Positions 13,385 through 24,500 of a DNA stretch of 64,000 nt are shown here, piece by piece (position 1 is the first letter of the stretch; the number at the start of each line of letters is the position of its first letter). The DNA is from Aquila chrysaetos chrysaetos. Lineage: Eukaryota; Chordata; Aves; Accipitriformes; Accipitridae. The notes under the pieces were generated by a model. That model had not been told where the DNA came from, made no database searches, and saw only the letters and a program-made list of their open reading frames with translations. The DNA lies in contig NC_044024.1 in the NCBI RefSeq assembly GCF_900496995.4, positions 14,572,698-14,636,697 on the forward strand, given 5' to 3'. Both the position numbers and the translations under genes were made by a program.

Positions 13385-16300
13385 CATCTGGGTCCATCTG
13401 TCAGAGGAGGGGAGGAGCATCTTTGGCCATAGGCTTGCCAAGCTGGTGAATAGGGCTTTAAACTAAAGTTGCTGGGAGAGGGGAATCTCAATCCATCCCA
13501 CTCCTACCAGTTTGATGCCAGTGCCAGCAACAGATGCCCACAGCCTGGAGCGGGATCACAGGTCAGCAGGAGAGCACCTGAAGAGCAGCACAAAGGAATT
13601 CCAGCCACTCCAGCCAGAAAGTCAGATTCATTGGGGCGGACGGGGGCGACCACTTAAATGCCTCTATGCAAACGCACATAGCACGGGGAATAAGCAAGAG
13701 GAGTTAGAGAAGTGCCCACACCTGCAGGGCTATGACCTTATTGGCATCACAAAGACATGGTGGGATGGCTCCTATGACTGGAGTGTTGGAATGGAAGGAT
13801 ACAGGCTCTTTAGGAAGGACAGGCAGGGGAGACGAGGAAGGGGTGTCACCCTCTACGTCAATGAGCAGCTGGAGTGCATGGAACTCCACCTGGGGATGGA
13901 TGAGGAACTGACCGAGAGCCTATGGGTCAGGATTAAAGGGAGGGCAGGAAGAGGTGACATTGTAGTGGGGGGTCTGCTACAAGCCACCCAACCAGGAAGA
14001 CTTCACAGATAAAGCCCTCTATAGACAGACAGGAGCAGCCTCGCATTCACAAGCCCTGGTCATCATAGGGGACTTCAACCACCCTGATATCTGTTGGAGG
14101 GACAACATGGCAGGGCATAAGCAATCCAGGAGGTTCCTGGAATGTATTGATGACAACTTCCTTCTCCAAGTGATAGAGGAGCCAACGAGGAGAGGTGCTA
14201 TGCTGGATCTTGCTCTCACCAACAAGGAGGGGCTGTTGGGGAATGTGAAACTCAAGGGCAGCCTTGGGTGCAGTGACCATGAAGTGGTGGAGTTCAAGAT
14301 CCTTAGGGCAGCAAGGAGGACAGGCAGCAAGCTTGCTACCCTGGACTTTAGGAGAGCAGACTTCGGCTTCTTCAGGGATCTGCTTGGTAGAGTACCATAG
14401 GATACAGCCCTGGAGGGAAGAGGGGCCCAAGAAAACTGGTTAACATTCAAAGATCACCTCCTCCAAGCTCAGGAGCGATGCATCCCAACAAAGAGGAAGT
14501 CAGGCAAAAACGCCAGGAGGCCTGCATGGGTGAACAAGTTGCTCCCGGACAAACTCAAACACAAAAAGGAAGCCTGCAGAGGGTGGAAGCAAGGACAGGT
14601 AGCCTGAGAGAAATACAGAGACATTGTCCGAGCAGCCAGGGATCAGGTTAGGAAAGCCAAAGCCCTGATAGAATTAAATCTGGCCAGGGACATCAAGGGC
14701 AACAAGAAAAGCTTCTATATGTATGTCAGTGATAAAAGGAAGACTAAGGAAAATTCGGGCCCTCTCTGGAAGGAAACAAGAAACCTGGTTACCTGGGACA
14801 TGGAGAAGGCTGAGGTACTCGACAACTTTTTTGCCTCAATCTTCACTGGCAAGTGCTCCAGCCACAGCATCCAAGATGCAGAAGGCAAAGGCAGGGACTG
14901 GGAGAATGAAGAACTGCCCACTGTAGGAGAAGATCAGGTTCAAGACCATCTAAGGAACCTGAAGGTTCCATGGGACGTGATGAGATACATCCACAGGTCC
15001 TGAGGGAACTGGCGAATGAACTGACTAAGCCACTATCCATCATATTTGAGAAGTCGTGGCAGTCTGGTGAAGTTCCCACTGACTAGAAAAGGGGAAACAT
15101 AACCCCCATTTTTAAAAAGGGAAAAAAGGAAGACCTGGGGAACTACAGGCCAGTCAGTCTCACCTCTGTGCCCAGTAAGATCATGGAGCAGATCCTCCTG
15201 GAAACTATGCTAGGGCACGTGGAAAATAAGTAGGTGACTGGTGACAGCCAACACGGCTTCACTAAGGGCAAATCATGCCTGACAAATCTGGTGGCCTTCT
15301 ATAATGGTGTTATGGTGTTGGTGGGTAGTGGAAGAGCAACAGACGTCATCTAACTGGACTTGTGCAAAGCATTTGAAACTGTCCTGCATGAAATCCTTGT
15401 CTCTAAATTAGAGAGACATGGATTTGACGGATGGATCACTCAGTGGATAAGGAATTGGCTGGATGGGCGCACTCAAAGAGTTGCGGTCAACGGCTCAATG
15501 TCCAAGTGGAGACCAGTGACAAGTGGCATTCCTCAGGGGTCGGTATTGGGACCGGCGCTGTTTAACATCTTTGTCAGCAATATGGACAGTGGGATTGAGT
15601 GCACCCTCAGCAAGTTTGCTGATGACGCCAAGCTGTGTAGTGCGGTTGACACACTGGAGGCAAGAGATACTATTCAGAGGGACCTGGACAGGCTTGTGAG
15701 GTGGGCCTGTGTGAACCTCATGAAGTTCAACAAGGCCAAGTGCAAGGTCCTGCACATGAGTCGGGGCAATCCCAAGCACAAATACAGGCTGGGTGATGAG
15801 TGGTTTGAGAGCAGCCCTGCAGAGAAGGACTTGGGGATACTGGTGGATGAAAAGCTGGACATGAGCCAGCAATGTGCACTCGCAGCCCAGAAAGCCAATG
15901 ACATTCTGGGCTGCGTCAAAAGAAGTGTGGCCAGCAGGTCGAGGGAGGTGATCTTCCCCCTCCACTCAGTTCTCGTGAGACCTCACCTGGAGTACTGCAT
16001 TCAGCTCTGGGGCCCCCAAGATAAGAGGGACAAGGACCTGCTCGACCGAGCAGGTCCAGAGGAGGGCCACAAAGATGATCAGAGGGCTGGAGCACCTCTC
16101 CTAAGAAGACAGTCTGAGAGAGTTGAGAATGTTCAGCCTGGAGAAGAGAAGGCTCTGGGGAGACCTTACAGCAGCCTTCCAGTACCTAAAGGGGAGCCTA
16201 CAAGAAAGCTGGAGAGGGACTTTTAGAAGGGCATGCAATGATAGGACAAGGGGTAATGGCTTTAAACTGAAAGAGGGTAGATTTAGATTAGATTTAAAGA

Positions 16301-16514
16301 AGAAGTTCTTCACTGTGAGGGTGGTGAGGCACTGGAACAGGCTGCCCAGAGAAATTGTAGGTGCCCCCTCCCTGGAAGTGTTCAAGGCCAGGTTGGATGG
16401 GGCTTTGAGCAACCTGGTCTGGTGGAAGGTGTCCCTGCCCATGGCAGGGGGGTTGGAACTAGATGATCTTTAAGGTCCCTTCCAACCCAAACCATTCTAT
16501 TCTATGATTCTATG
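13385..16514 (+). mobile_element. CR1 LINE retrotransposon, 5'-truncated and inactive
   Basis: CR1 is the main non-LTR retrotransposon of birds. It moves by target-primed reverse transcription from an ORF2 protein with endonuclease and reverse transcriptase domains. The copy begins just before ORF2, so ORF1 and the 5' end are missing. It runs through an endonuclease part (about 13.64-14.40 kb), a linker and a reverse transcriptase part (about 14.9-16.05 kb) into a typical 3' region. It ends in the octamer repeat ATTCTATGATTCTATG at about 16,496-16,514, the CR1 3' signature. Its GC content is clearly higher than its flanks. CR1 copies usually lack target-site duplications and none is seen here. 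At about 3.1 kb it is long for a CR1 copy, most of which are a few hundred bases. Confidence 0.95.
13640..16060 (+). pseudogene. CR1 ORF2 remains (endonuclease and reverse transcriptase)
   Basis: The reading frame is broken but easily followed. An endonuclease part at 13,640-13,970 contains DLIGITKTWWDGSYDW. A frameshift near 13,970-14,040 leads to a second open part, 14,040-14,400, with the endonuclease motif GDFNHPDICW and the SDHEVVEF motif. A TAG at 14,398-14,400 and a TGA near 14,604 follow. There is another frameshift near 14,970, with further stops near 15,084, 15,230 and 15,353. The reverse transcriptase core then stays open from 15,360 to 16,226, with the palm motifs [11 protein letters not shown] and FADDAKL; FADD stands in the place of the YADD catalytic box. 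The C-terminal CR1 signature [20 protein letters not shown] is present. This copy cannot encode a working protein but could be a fairly young insertion. Confidence 0.9.
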
Positions 16515-18530
16515 TTATATTCAGAAAACACAGGGTGCAGAAAAGTGGAAGTATATCAAAAAGCAGTTGCCTTGCAAAAGCCTGGACAGGCACAATTTAC
16601 AGCAACTAAAGCATTTCTCTGAGGAGTCTAAGTAATGACATTCAGAATTTTGTCCACCGCACAGCTGGATGAGCTATTCCACTAACTGCAAGAGAGTTTA
16701 GCACAGGAAGCCTACCCAGGAGAGGGTCTGTGGACAGTCTCTCATCTTTTTGTATAATGCAGCCAGTAGTTTCTTCCTATAGGACTTGACCTTTCAGTAA
16801 GCTAAGTATTAAAACTTCTGCTTGCATCATATCATCAGACATCTCAATTTGTAGACACCATGCACTAAGAATAAAGAAATCTGCTGTACAGGCAGCAGAA
16901 AAGGCATACAAGCAAAGACACTGAGTATAGCCTAGCACCTCAAACTCTTACAGCAGCCAAGGACTCTAAGTTTTAAATGAGTGTATCTTAGTCATTATGC
17001 TGTTGAAAAATAAGAAAGTTTAGTATGAAAAAAAATACTACAGTAACAAATTATTGCCATTTATTTTTTAAGTGGATTTATATTGATTTTCCTAACTCCA
17101 ATTCAGAAGTACCTTACATCTTAAAAAAAGGAAAAGGTAGCAGTTACAAGCTTTCCTAATTTCCAGGTTTCTTGTTTAATTTTTAGTGTGGATGCCAAAA
17201 AAACCCCGAGACTAAGCAATGTGCTTCCCTGCTTAAAGGCAGTACTAAAGATGAGTGGCATAAATTAAGATTCTCCTTCATAAGAAATGCAAAAAAAATA
17301 TTCCCTTCCCCAATTTGAGTGCACACATCAGCTCCCTCCACTGACAGAAGCAAGAAGAGGTGGCACTGCTGACCTCAGACTTCGGCCACAGTACATCTTT
17401 ATTGCACTACAGCAGCTAAAGAAAGCTCACACTGTTAAAATAGCCTTTGGAAAAACATCTTAGCATATGGAGTTTGTCTGGCATAGGCTTGACTGAACAT
17501 CCACTACAGAAGGTGCCTATGGCAGGAGTAGAGTGTTCTGGATAACCTTTTTAGTAGCAGCTCTGACCCTCATGTAAGCTGGACAGTGAGAAAGCCACCA
17601 ACTGTCCCAAAGATATGGGAAGAAGTGGCCTTTTCTTCCCTATTCCATTTCCTGAATCAAGAGAAGAAAAGGGATAAAAGGAAAATCCAGGTCTTTGTGC
17701 TTCATACGTGAAATACAGTTAACCAGCAGATCTGCAGCTCTCACAACCCCCTTGATCTGCTTTCCCACTTCTCTTCTATACACTCACCACAGTTTCATTG
17801 ATGATCTCTGAACTGTCCCCATCTGCAATAACAGACACATGAGGAAGGCACGCTGGCGCAGGGTGGCTGAGAGGGGAGAGCCATCGAGCAAAAATGCTGC
17901 CAGAGGAAGAGAAAAACAAAGAGGTAAGAGATTGTTTGATTTAGATACGTATTTGAAGAAGACCCAGGAGGGTGCTGAAAATACTTGCAGAATCAGAGAG
18001 TGTTTAGAAGCAGGAAAGAAATAGGCTTCAATTTCCTCTCAATGAGGTAGCTCAGGGGAAACACAAAAAACGTTACTTCCCTCATGTAGCATTGCAAGTC
18101 TGGTCTCCATGCAATGTGTCCACAGCTGTGGGCCAATTTGCTTCTACTTTTTCAAACGTCACACCACCTCCCCCAACACGCTGGGCCACAGTACCACAGT
18201 ATTGGAAATACTGGCATAGGCATGGTGAGGTCAGTCAGGCTGCTTTGCTCACCCTACCTTACGCACAGCAAGCCAAGGGACTCGAACTCCTTGTGCATGC
18301 AGGGAAGCATATGGGGAAACAGAGAAGGCAGTCTTTGTATGGCTTTGTTAAAAAAAAAAAATCTATAGGCTTTAGCCTTTGGCACAGGGCAGCAAGGCAG
18401 CTTGCCTCTGTACCTCTGGTACAGCTTTGGAGCACTGCTCCGAACCAGGCACCAGCTCAGTGTCTCAGCAACAATAATGTAACACAGAAAGGAAGAAAGA
18501 AAGACTGCAGCTTTTTTGGTTTGGGTTTTT
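16515..18530. other. No gene seen
   Basis: AT-rich unique-looking sequence between the CR1 copy and the CpG island. A donor-like site, AAAGAG|GTAAGAG, lies on the plus strand near 17,921 downstream of a 61-codon open frame starting at 17,839. No partner exon is apparent, so I do not call an exon. Confidence 0.5.
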
Positions 18531-18539
18531 AAGACCAGC

Positions 18540-18547
18540 TGACGTCA
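18540..18547. promoter_or_regulatory. Perfect palindromic CRE (TGACGTCA)
   Basis: The sequence TGACGTCA is the full consensus site for CREB/ATF/CREM dimers. It sits about 310 bases left of the CpG island edge, a usual distance for a promoter-proximal site. An 8-base match can arise by chance, so function is inferred from position only. Confidence 0.4.
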
Positions 18548-18849
18548 TTGGGGAGAAAAACCAGGCGAGCTTCTGGGTACAGAAGCCCCTCGGTTGTACT
18601 CACCTCACACGAGGAGAGGAGCAGGGCCTGGCTGCTCAGGGGATGGGTACAAGGGGACACCCCCACATAAACAGGTGAACCAGAACAGGCAGTGACCCCA
18701 AAATCTGGGTGTTTACTGTACAATGTGGTGCCAGATACAGGCCGGGCTACACGCGGCTCTGCCACACTTCTGGAGCCACTCAGGGGAGGAGGTTGTGGAG
18801 ATGGCTGCTAGCCCAGAGACCCAGGCAAAGGTAACAGGTTAAGTAAACC

Positions 18850-19600
18850 AGGTGAGGTGAAACACTGGCATGGCGCTGGCTCCACGCGCCTTCCTCACAG
18901 AAAAAATGAAGAGACCGCCTCCGACCCACCCACCCGCACGCTCCAATGGCTCAGCCCCGCCGCGAGGCACTCGCCGGGACCAGCTTCCCCCCTCTCCCTC
19001 CCGCTCCCCGGGGCAGGCAGCCCCTCGTCAGCCCAGCCTCGCCGGGGAAAGCCAACCCGTCCCCACCCGCCGCTGTCCCCGTCCCCACCTGCGGCGGAGC
19101 AGCCACCCCGGCGCCGAGGCTCCGGCCGTCGGGCGAGGCAGGAGCAGCGACCAGCGCCCTCAGGGAGGGAGACCGCCTGCCGGCACCCCTCTGATTTGCC
19201 GCCCCCCGCACCCCCTCCTGCGGCAGGAATGAGGCGAAGCAAGGGGCGGAGGGGCAACGCAAGGGGAAACGCTTCAGGGCGGCCTCGGTGGTGGCGGCGG
19301 GGCCGTGGGGCCGGCGGGAGCCGAGCGGCGGGGCTCGGCCCGGCACGCCCTACACCGTGCCCATCGGCCTCCGTTTGGTAAGATTTCTGTGTGGAAAAGG
19401 AGCTGAGCCTGTGGTGAGGGAAAACCACTGGAGGTCCTTTACGGTACCTGGTGCCTGCGGTGGCCTTCGGCCCTTGGGACACCCCGGGATTGAAGGAGCA
19501 CCGGTGTCCCTTCAGGGACCAGCGGTGACGCTGAGGGCCCGGGCTGGCGGTACTCTTACGGTTATGGGTTCGCGGTTTTGAAGGTTTGGGGTTTGTAGCA
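18850..19600. promoter_or_regulatory. CpG island, probable promoter
   Basis: GC content and CpG density jump abruptly here, the densest part being about 18,900-19,370, in an otherwise AT-rich, CpG-poor window. A GC-box-like GGGGCGG lies at 19,243-19,249. Splice-donor-like sites surround it on both strands. On the plus strand there is TTTG|GTAAGA after 19,377, and CAAAG|GTAACA after 18,830 behind a short open frame from an ATG at 18,801 in good Kozak context (MAASPETQAK). On the minus strand GTGTGAG|GTGAGT leaves an exon ending at 18,604. This pattern fits a vertebrate housekeeping or bidirectional promoter. Long open frames inside the island, such as 18,895-19,848 on the minus strand, are expected from GC-rich sequence and are not called as genes. 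Confidence 0.7.
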
Positions 19601-19849
19601 GTCCCATCAGATCCTTGGGAAAAATAAGCGAGCATCAGAAACCTAAAAGCAAAAACGAATCGAAATCTTCCTGGATTCAAACACGTTCCCTGCAGGAATG
19701 GTCTGTCGGGCAATCTGCACCGGCCGGGGTGCGGGGCTGAGGTAGCGTGGCCAGTGGTGGAGGAGTTTTGAAACAGCAACACAACATGAACAAAGCCCAA
19801 AAGCACTAAAGCGCTGAGACAGTGTTCAGCGTGAAGCCTGAGATACATA

Positions 19850-22800
19850 CTCTTATATCAACAAAATCCATTTGTTACATAAAATCATTTTCCCTTCCCT
19901 TTAAACAGAGTGGGGGAAGGGAAGCTTAAAATATAACTCAAATGGCTTAAAACATAGCTCATACTTTCAGTGCTCATTACCAGAATTATACTTTTCGTGT
20001 CTGGCTGTACTGTACGATAGATGGAATTTTTTTCCTACTTCCTGCAAAACAACATTTGCTTATTCAACTGCCTTTTAGCAATGGGTATAATCATAATCCC
20101 AAGTGACATATGCAGTGAGAGCAACTGACTACTTTCTCTCTCTCCAGCACTTTATTTCTAGAGATGCTGTGTTTAATTAGCTCCACAGTAGTCAGAGGAG
20201 GAAACGGGTCACCTCTATGTCAAATCTCTGATAGTCATCTTCCTCACCGCCACCCCCATCCCCTTCATTTGCTTTTGTTTTTCATGCTACAAGTAAGGTC
20301 ATTAGTGTCAGATAGATAGCTTTTTGTGTGTGCTATGTTCCTGAATATCTGCACTTTGGGGAAGGGAGTGAAATAAACTGTGAACTCCAGCATACAGCAT
20401 CTGTGTGAGGGAGGGAACATTTCATACAAATTCTATATTCAAACTGAATGTCACCAGAATTCTCTGAACAGATGATGTCATAAGTGTTGCAAAACACTGA
20501 GAGTGAGGAACCCATATGAATTTTATTTTTGTCTGGATTCTAAAATCTGTAGGGACCCAAAGCCTTCTCCTGCACCAACTCATCTTTTTTCTCTTCTCTT
20601 CCTGCAGATAGACATTTTTTCCACATGCTGCGAGAATCTGTTGTTGGACTAGCATTCCACCAGTGCCACGAGACTACACCAAAATCTATAGTTTTTAAAA
20701 TAGACCTGCCACAAATGTTGAGTCACAGGGAAGCATATACAAGGGGCAGTTACTTGCAGAATACACTGCTCTTTGATCCTTGTCTGAAACAGAGTAAGCA
20801 GGCAGGCAGAGGACAGGAACAGGATGCATTTCCAAATTTAAGCTGCGCCTAAGCCAAAGTGCTTGCTTCTGCGGGAAGCAGTTTGCAATTACTGACATTG
20901 TGGCAAGGCCCAAGTGACTGAAGTCCAATCTGGAATATGACCAGGGTCATGCCTCTTTGTGTTTCTGCTGCCCAATTTTCTAACTTAGATAGCAATCCTT
21001 TTGGCAATCCTCTTGTACAGTAGGGATCCACCTGCAAAGCTGTTACTGTTTTGAAATCAGTTGTTACTGTTGAAAGAAAAGCAATGTTTTATAACACTTG
21101 CAAGTCACCAATATCTTTTTCAGTATTCTTTGATCATCATTATAGACCATGATAGGCATATTCCACATGTTACAGTTTTGCATGTTCTATCTGTAACTTC
21201 ACTACCACTATATTATGTAGAAGTTAAGTTTGGTAAAGTATTTATAAAAACAGCCGAGAAAGGTATGCAAATATTTCCTATTTTTATATACTTTTCTAAG
21301 TGGGTTTCAAGGTTTGACAGTCTTGGAAATAAACAACCAAGCTCAGCTGCTGGTATAGACAGATCTCCACTGATCTCAAGGCAGCCACACTAATTTATGC
21401 AAGCTGACTCTCTGGCCCACGTATCTCTATTTATCCATTGAACAGTAACTGCACAGGCCATAGCAAATGTGAACTGCTACTGCAGTGCCTAATGTGCCTC
21501 AGTTAGTAGGTTGTATCTGAAACCTTTTCACAAAATGTAGGGAAGATTCCTTCTCAGGTGATGCTATGACCTTTTTGTATGCTGTTCAGAGAACCATCTC
21601 CTGCAGAATTCCCTGGACTTGGGGTTTTTTTGTTTTCCTATCAAGAAAGGTCAGTCTTTCTGCATTGTGTTAACTTACCATTTGACTCCTTGTTTCCCAT
21701 CTCTTTGAAGCTGTGTTTGTTCTACTGTCATAAAACTCACATCTTTATTTTTCACTGTTAAATATAATAGAAGCTATTTGTCACCATTGTATGGCAGTAA
21801 GAACCATCATGTTTCGTCCTGTGAAGGTTGCATGTTACAACATGGTTGGGGTGCTTCTTGCCTAAAAGAGAGCTAATGCATTGTATATCTGATAAAAGCT
21901 GTATGGGACTGCCGGTATATGTACCCAAGTACCCAAGGGCTTTAATCAGCACCCAAGGATGATCAGTACCCAAGGACTCTAGCCTCTTCCAACATACTGA
22001 CATTTATATGTAAGATAAATTAAGACCTCAGGAGCCCAGGGGCTTCTCTAAGATTCAGGATTCAAGGAAAGTAGAAGGTTTAAAAAGGGTTTAAGTCAGA
22101 TAATGAACTTCCTGTGCAATACCAATCCTATAAAAAATACACAATGATGGCTTTGAACCATCATTGTTTGTTTGTGGGTTTTTTTCACATCCTTCCAGCT
22201 CAGGTAGGCTGATGACATGGACTGATGGGATATGCATATGAAATGTACTGGCAAGTAGCAGGAAATATCCCTTTATGATGATCCACAATAGGTACAAATC
22301 ATTCCAGCTCAGGCTCAGACAGCCTCAATGCAGGCAAAACTCTAGAAAATAATTCTTTTAGCTCTGGTGGTCCCTGCTTTGTTACGAAGGACAGCCATTG
22401 CACACGGTCATCGTATTAAACTACACCAGGAAAGAAGGTTTGAAATACCATCTCTTTGAGTGTTTCAGCACTAGCCAAAAAAATGACAAGATTAACACAG
22501 CAGCCTTAGAAGTTTAATGGATTAGTCCAGGTGGTATTGGGGCTGCAACTTTAGACTACTGTTAGTAGCCAAATCACTTAATTTAAAATTATTTATGAAT
22601 ATAGTGTAAGAAGACAGTCAACGCAATAAGGATGTACTCGACTAAAAAAGACCATCTAAACAGGAGGCTCAGAGAGTGCAAGCGACATGAACAAAGAATT
22701 ATTTCAAAAATTAGCAGCTGTTCTGCTTCATTCTTAGTTGAAAGTAATTGTACCAGTGACTACCAAGGAGGGAAAGGCCAAGCTCAATACATTCACATTT

Positions 22801-24285
22801 ACAGACACCTTACCAACCTTTCTTAATGCCAGCAGTTGAAGTGGTAACATTTTTAAACATAAAATGCATATCGTTTACAAGCTTGGTGGGGTCAAACAGT
22901 TTCAGCAGTTGTTTAATGCTTCTCAGCTCAAGCTCCAGCTACAACCAGAAACATTATTCAGTATTTAAATCTTGCTATTCCTAACATTTTAGAGGTGCTG
23001 TTTTACATTATGTGTATTTAACCTTCCAGTCTGCAAATGATTCACCACTTGGCAGGCCCATTTATAACAAGTGTAAAAAAAGTATAAATTTTTATTCGTT
23101 TTTTTTCTGTTCTATTTAGAAACAGTCCATTAGGAAACATGTTTTTTCTTTAAGAAGTGAAATTAAAAGTAAGGCATGAATTGTATTAAACTGAATATCC
23201 AAGGGTCTCTTTCTTAGTGTGGTGTGCTTGCAAATCCAGCTACAACTGTTGTCAAAATCTGTGGAGTCATACTTCCCAAAGAGATGGCCAAAACCAGTAG
23301 GTTTAAAGTTAAGGAAGATACATTTATGTATTTGCATTCAAGTCACTTGAGAGCTGAAGATTTATTTCAGAGGAGGAACAGGAACTGCAGAATTAGTTCT
23401 ACACTGCAAGTTGTCCTTCCAGACCAAATGAAATAAACAATTTCTTAAAATATTTATTTTTTCTGAATTTCAGGTACAAGGTATGTTTTGTACATGGGAG
23501 CAAAAGCTAAGCAATTTGCAGTCATTTGTCACTGTTCGTTGTTTTCAGAGGACTAACATGGTGCAGCAGCCAAAGCATTAAACCAGGACCCAGAATTCCA
23601 GTGCTCTCTTCCTGGCTGTTTCACAATGATTTGCAAGCACAGACAGCTCTCACACCTACCAGAATTCCCCACTGTAGTGTGGTAAAGTCTGGTCTAGAAA
23701 GAGAGACCACTAATTGGGCAGAGATTGCAAAAACACTTAGGGATAGAAGGCTCTCTCCCTCTGCTCCAGTGCATATCAAGCTAGTTAAAGAAAATATCAA
23801 ATAGAAAGGAGCTGTGTAGTGGGAAGGAAATAAGCTTATGTTTTGGTCAGTAATTTATAGAAGGTTCACATTACATCTAGTCAAGGTCTGGATGTCCCCT
23901 TCTCTCACATTCATGTGAAATTACTTTATTTACTACCTAACTTAGCCTAGAAAGGCACTTCTCAACCTAAAGCTCTGGCAATTGCCCCTGATTCTTCAAA
24001 ACTGGCTTTAAATTACAGTTTAACAAACTGTCCATGACACAGGAAAGGGCAGAAGGGAAGTATTAACATGCTGAACTGTTGTGTGATACGTAACTCTCTT
24101 TAGGGCACAGGAGTAGAAATGAATGGAGATGAAGAAGAGAGTAGCGATCTGCCAAGCACTCCTCTGTTAGGAAATGGAGTCAGGGCTTCTTTTACTGCAT
24201 ACCTACACAGTGCCTCCTATTAAAAGGTTGGGACTTTCAGCAGTGCTGAAATTAAAAAAAAAACCAACCATGTTTTTTTTAATTA
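19850..24285. other. No gene recognised
   Basis: AT-rich sequence. A strong plus-strand acceptor-like tract (TTTTCTCTTCTCTTCCTGCAG) ends at about 20,607 and is followed by an open frame to 20,852, with a possible donor GA|GTAAGC near 20,796. It could be an internal exon of a transcript starting in the CpG island, but no family is recognised. Nothing else stands out. Confidence 0.5.
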
Positions 24286-24500
24286 TTTCATAGAATCATC
24301 TCTTACAGTCAGAGATGTTATAAATATAGCTCCAGCTGAGATCCAGATCGGGTAGATGAGCAGTGTATCTCCTTTTACAGATTCTTGTAACTGGAAACCA
24401 CTGTGATCATGTAGCCTGACTTCCAGAACAAAAAATACCTACTACTCATTCCCACATCAATGGCATCTACCCATAACTTCAGACCTTATGTTAAGCAATA
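24286..24500 (-). mobile_element. Decayed CR1 LINE 3' fragment
   Basis: The plus strand starts with CATAGAATCAT, the reverse complement of the CR1 3' terminal repeat. About 90 bases further on it reads GGAAACCACTGTGATCATG and then TGACTTCCAG, which resembles the 3' region of older CR1 subfamilies. Divergence is high, so the borders are uncertain. Confidence 0.4.

Noticed and set aside
15495..15965. 156-codon minus-strand frame within the CR1 copy
   Set aside because: It is the shadow of the reverse transcriptase frame on the plus strand.
18895..19848. 317-codon minus-strand open frame
   Set aside because: It spans the CpG island, where stops are rare in every frame. The translation is low-complexity Pro/Arg/Gly/Ala without a domain.
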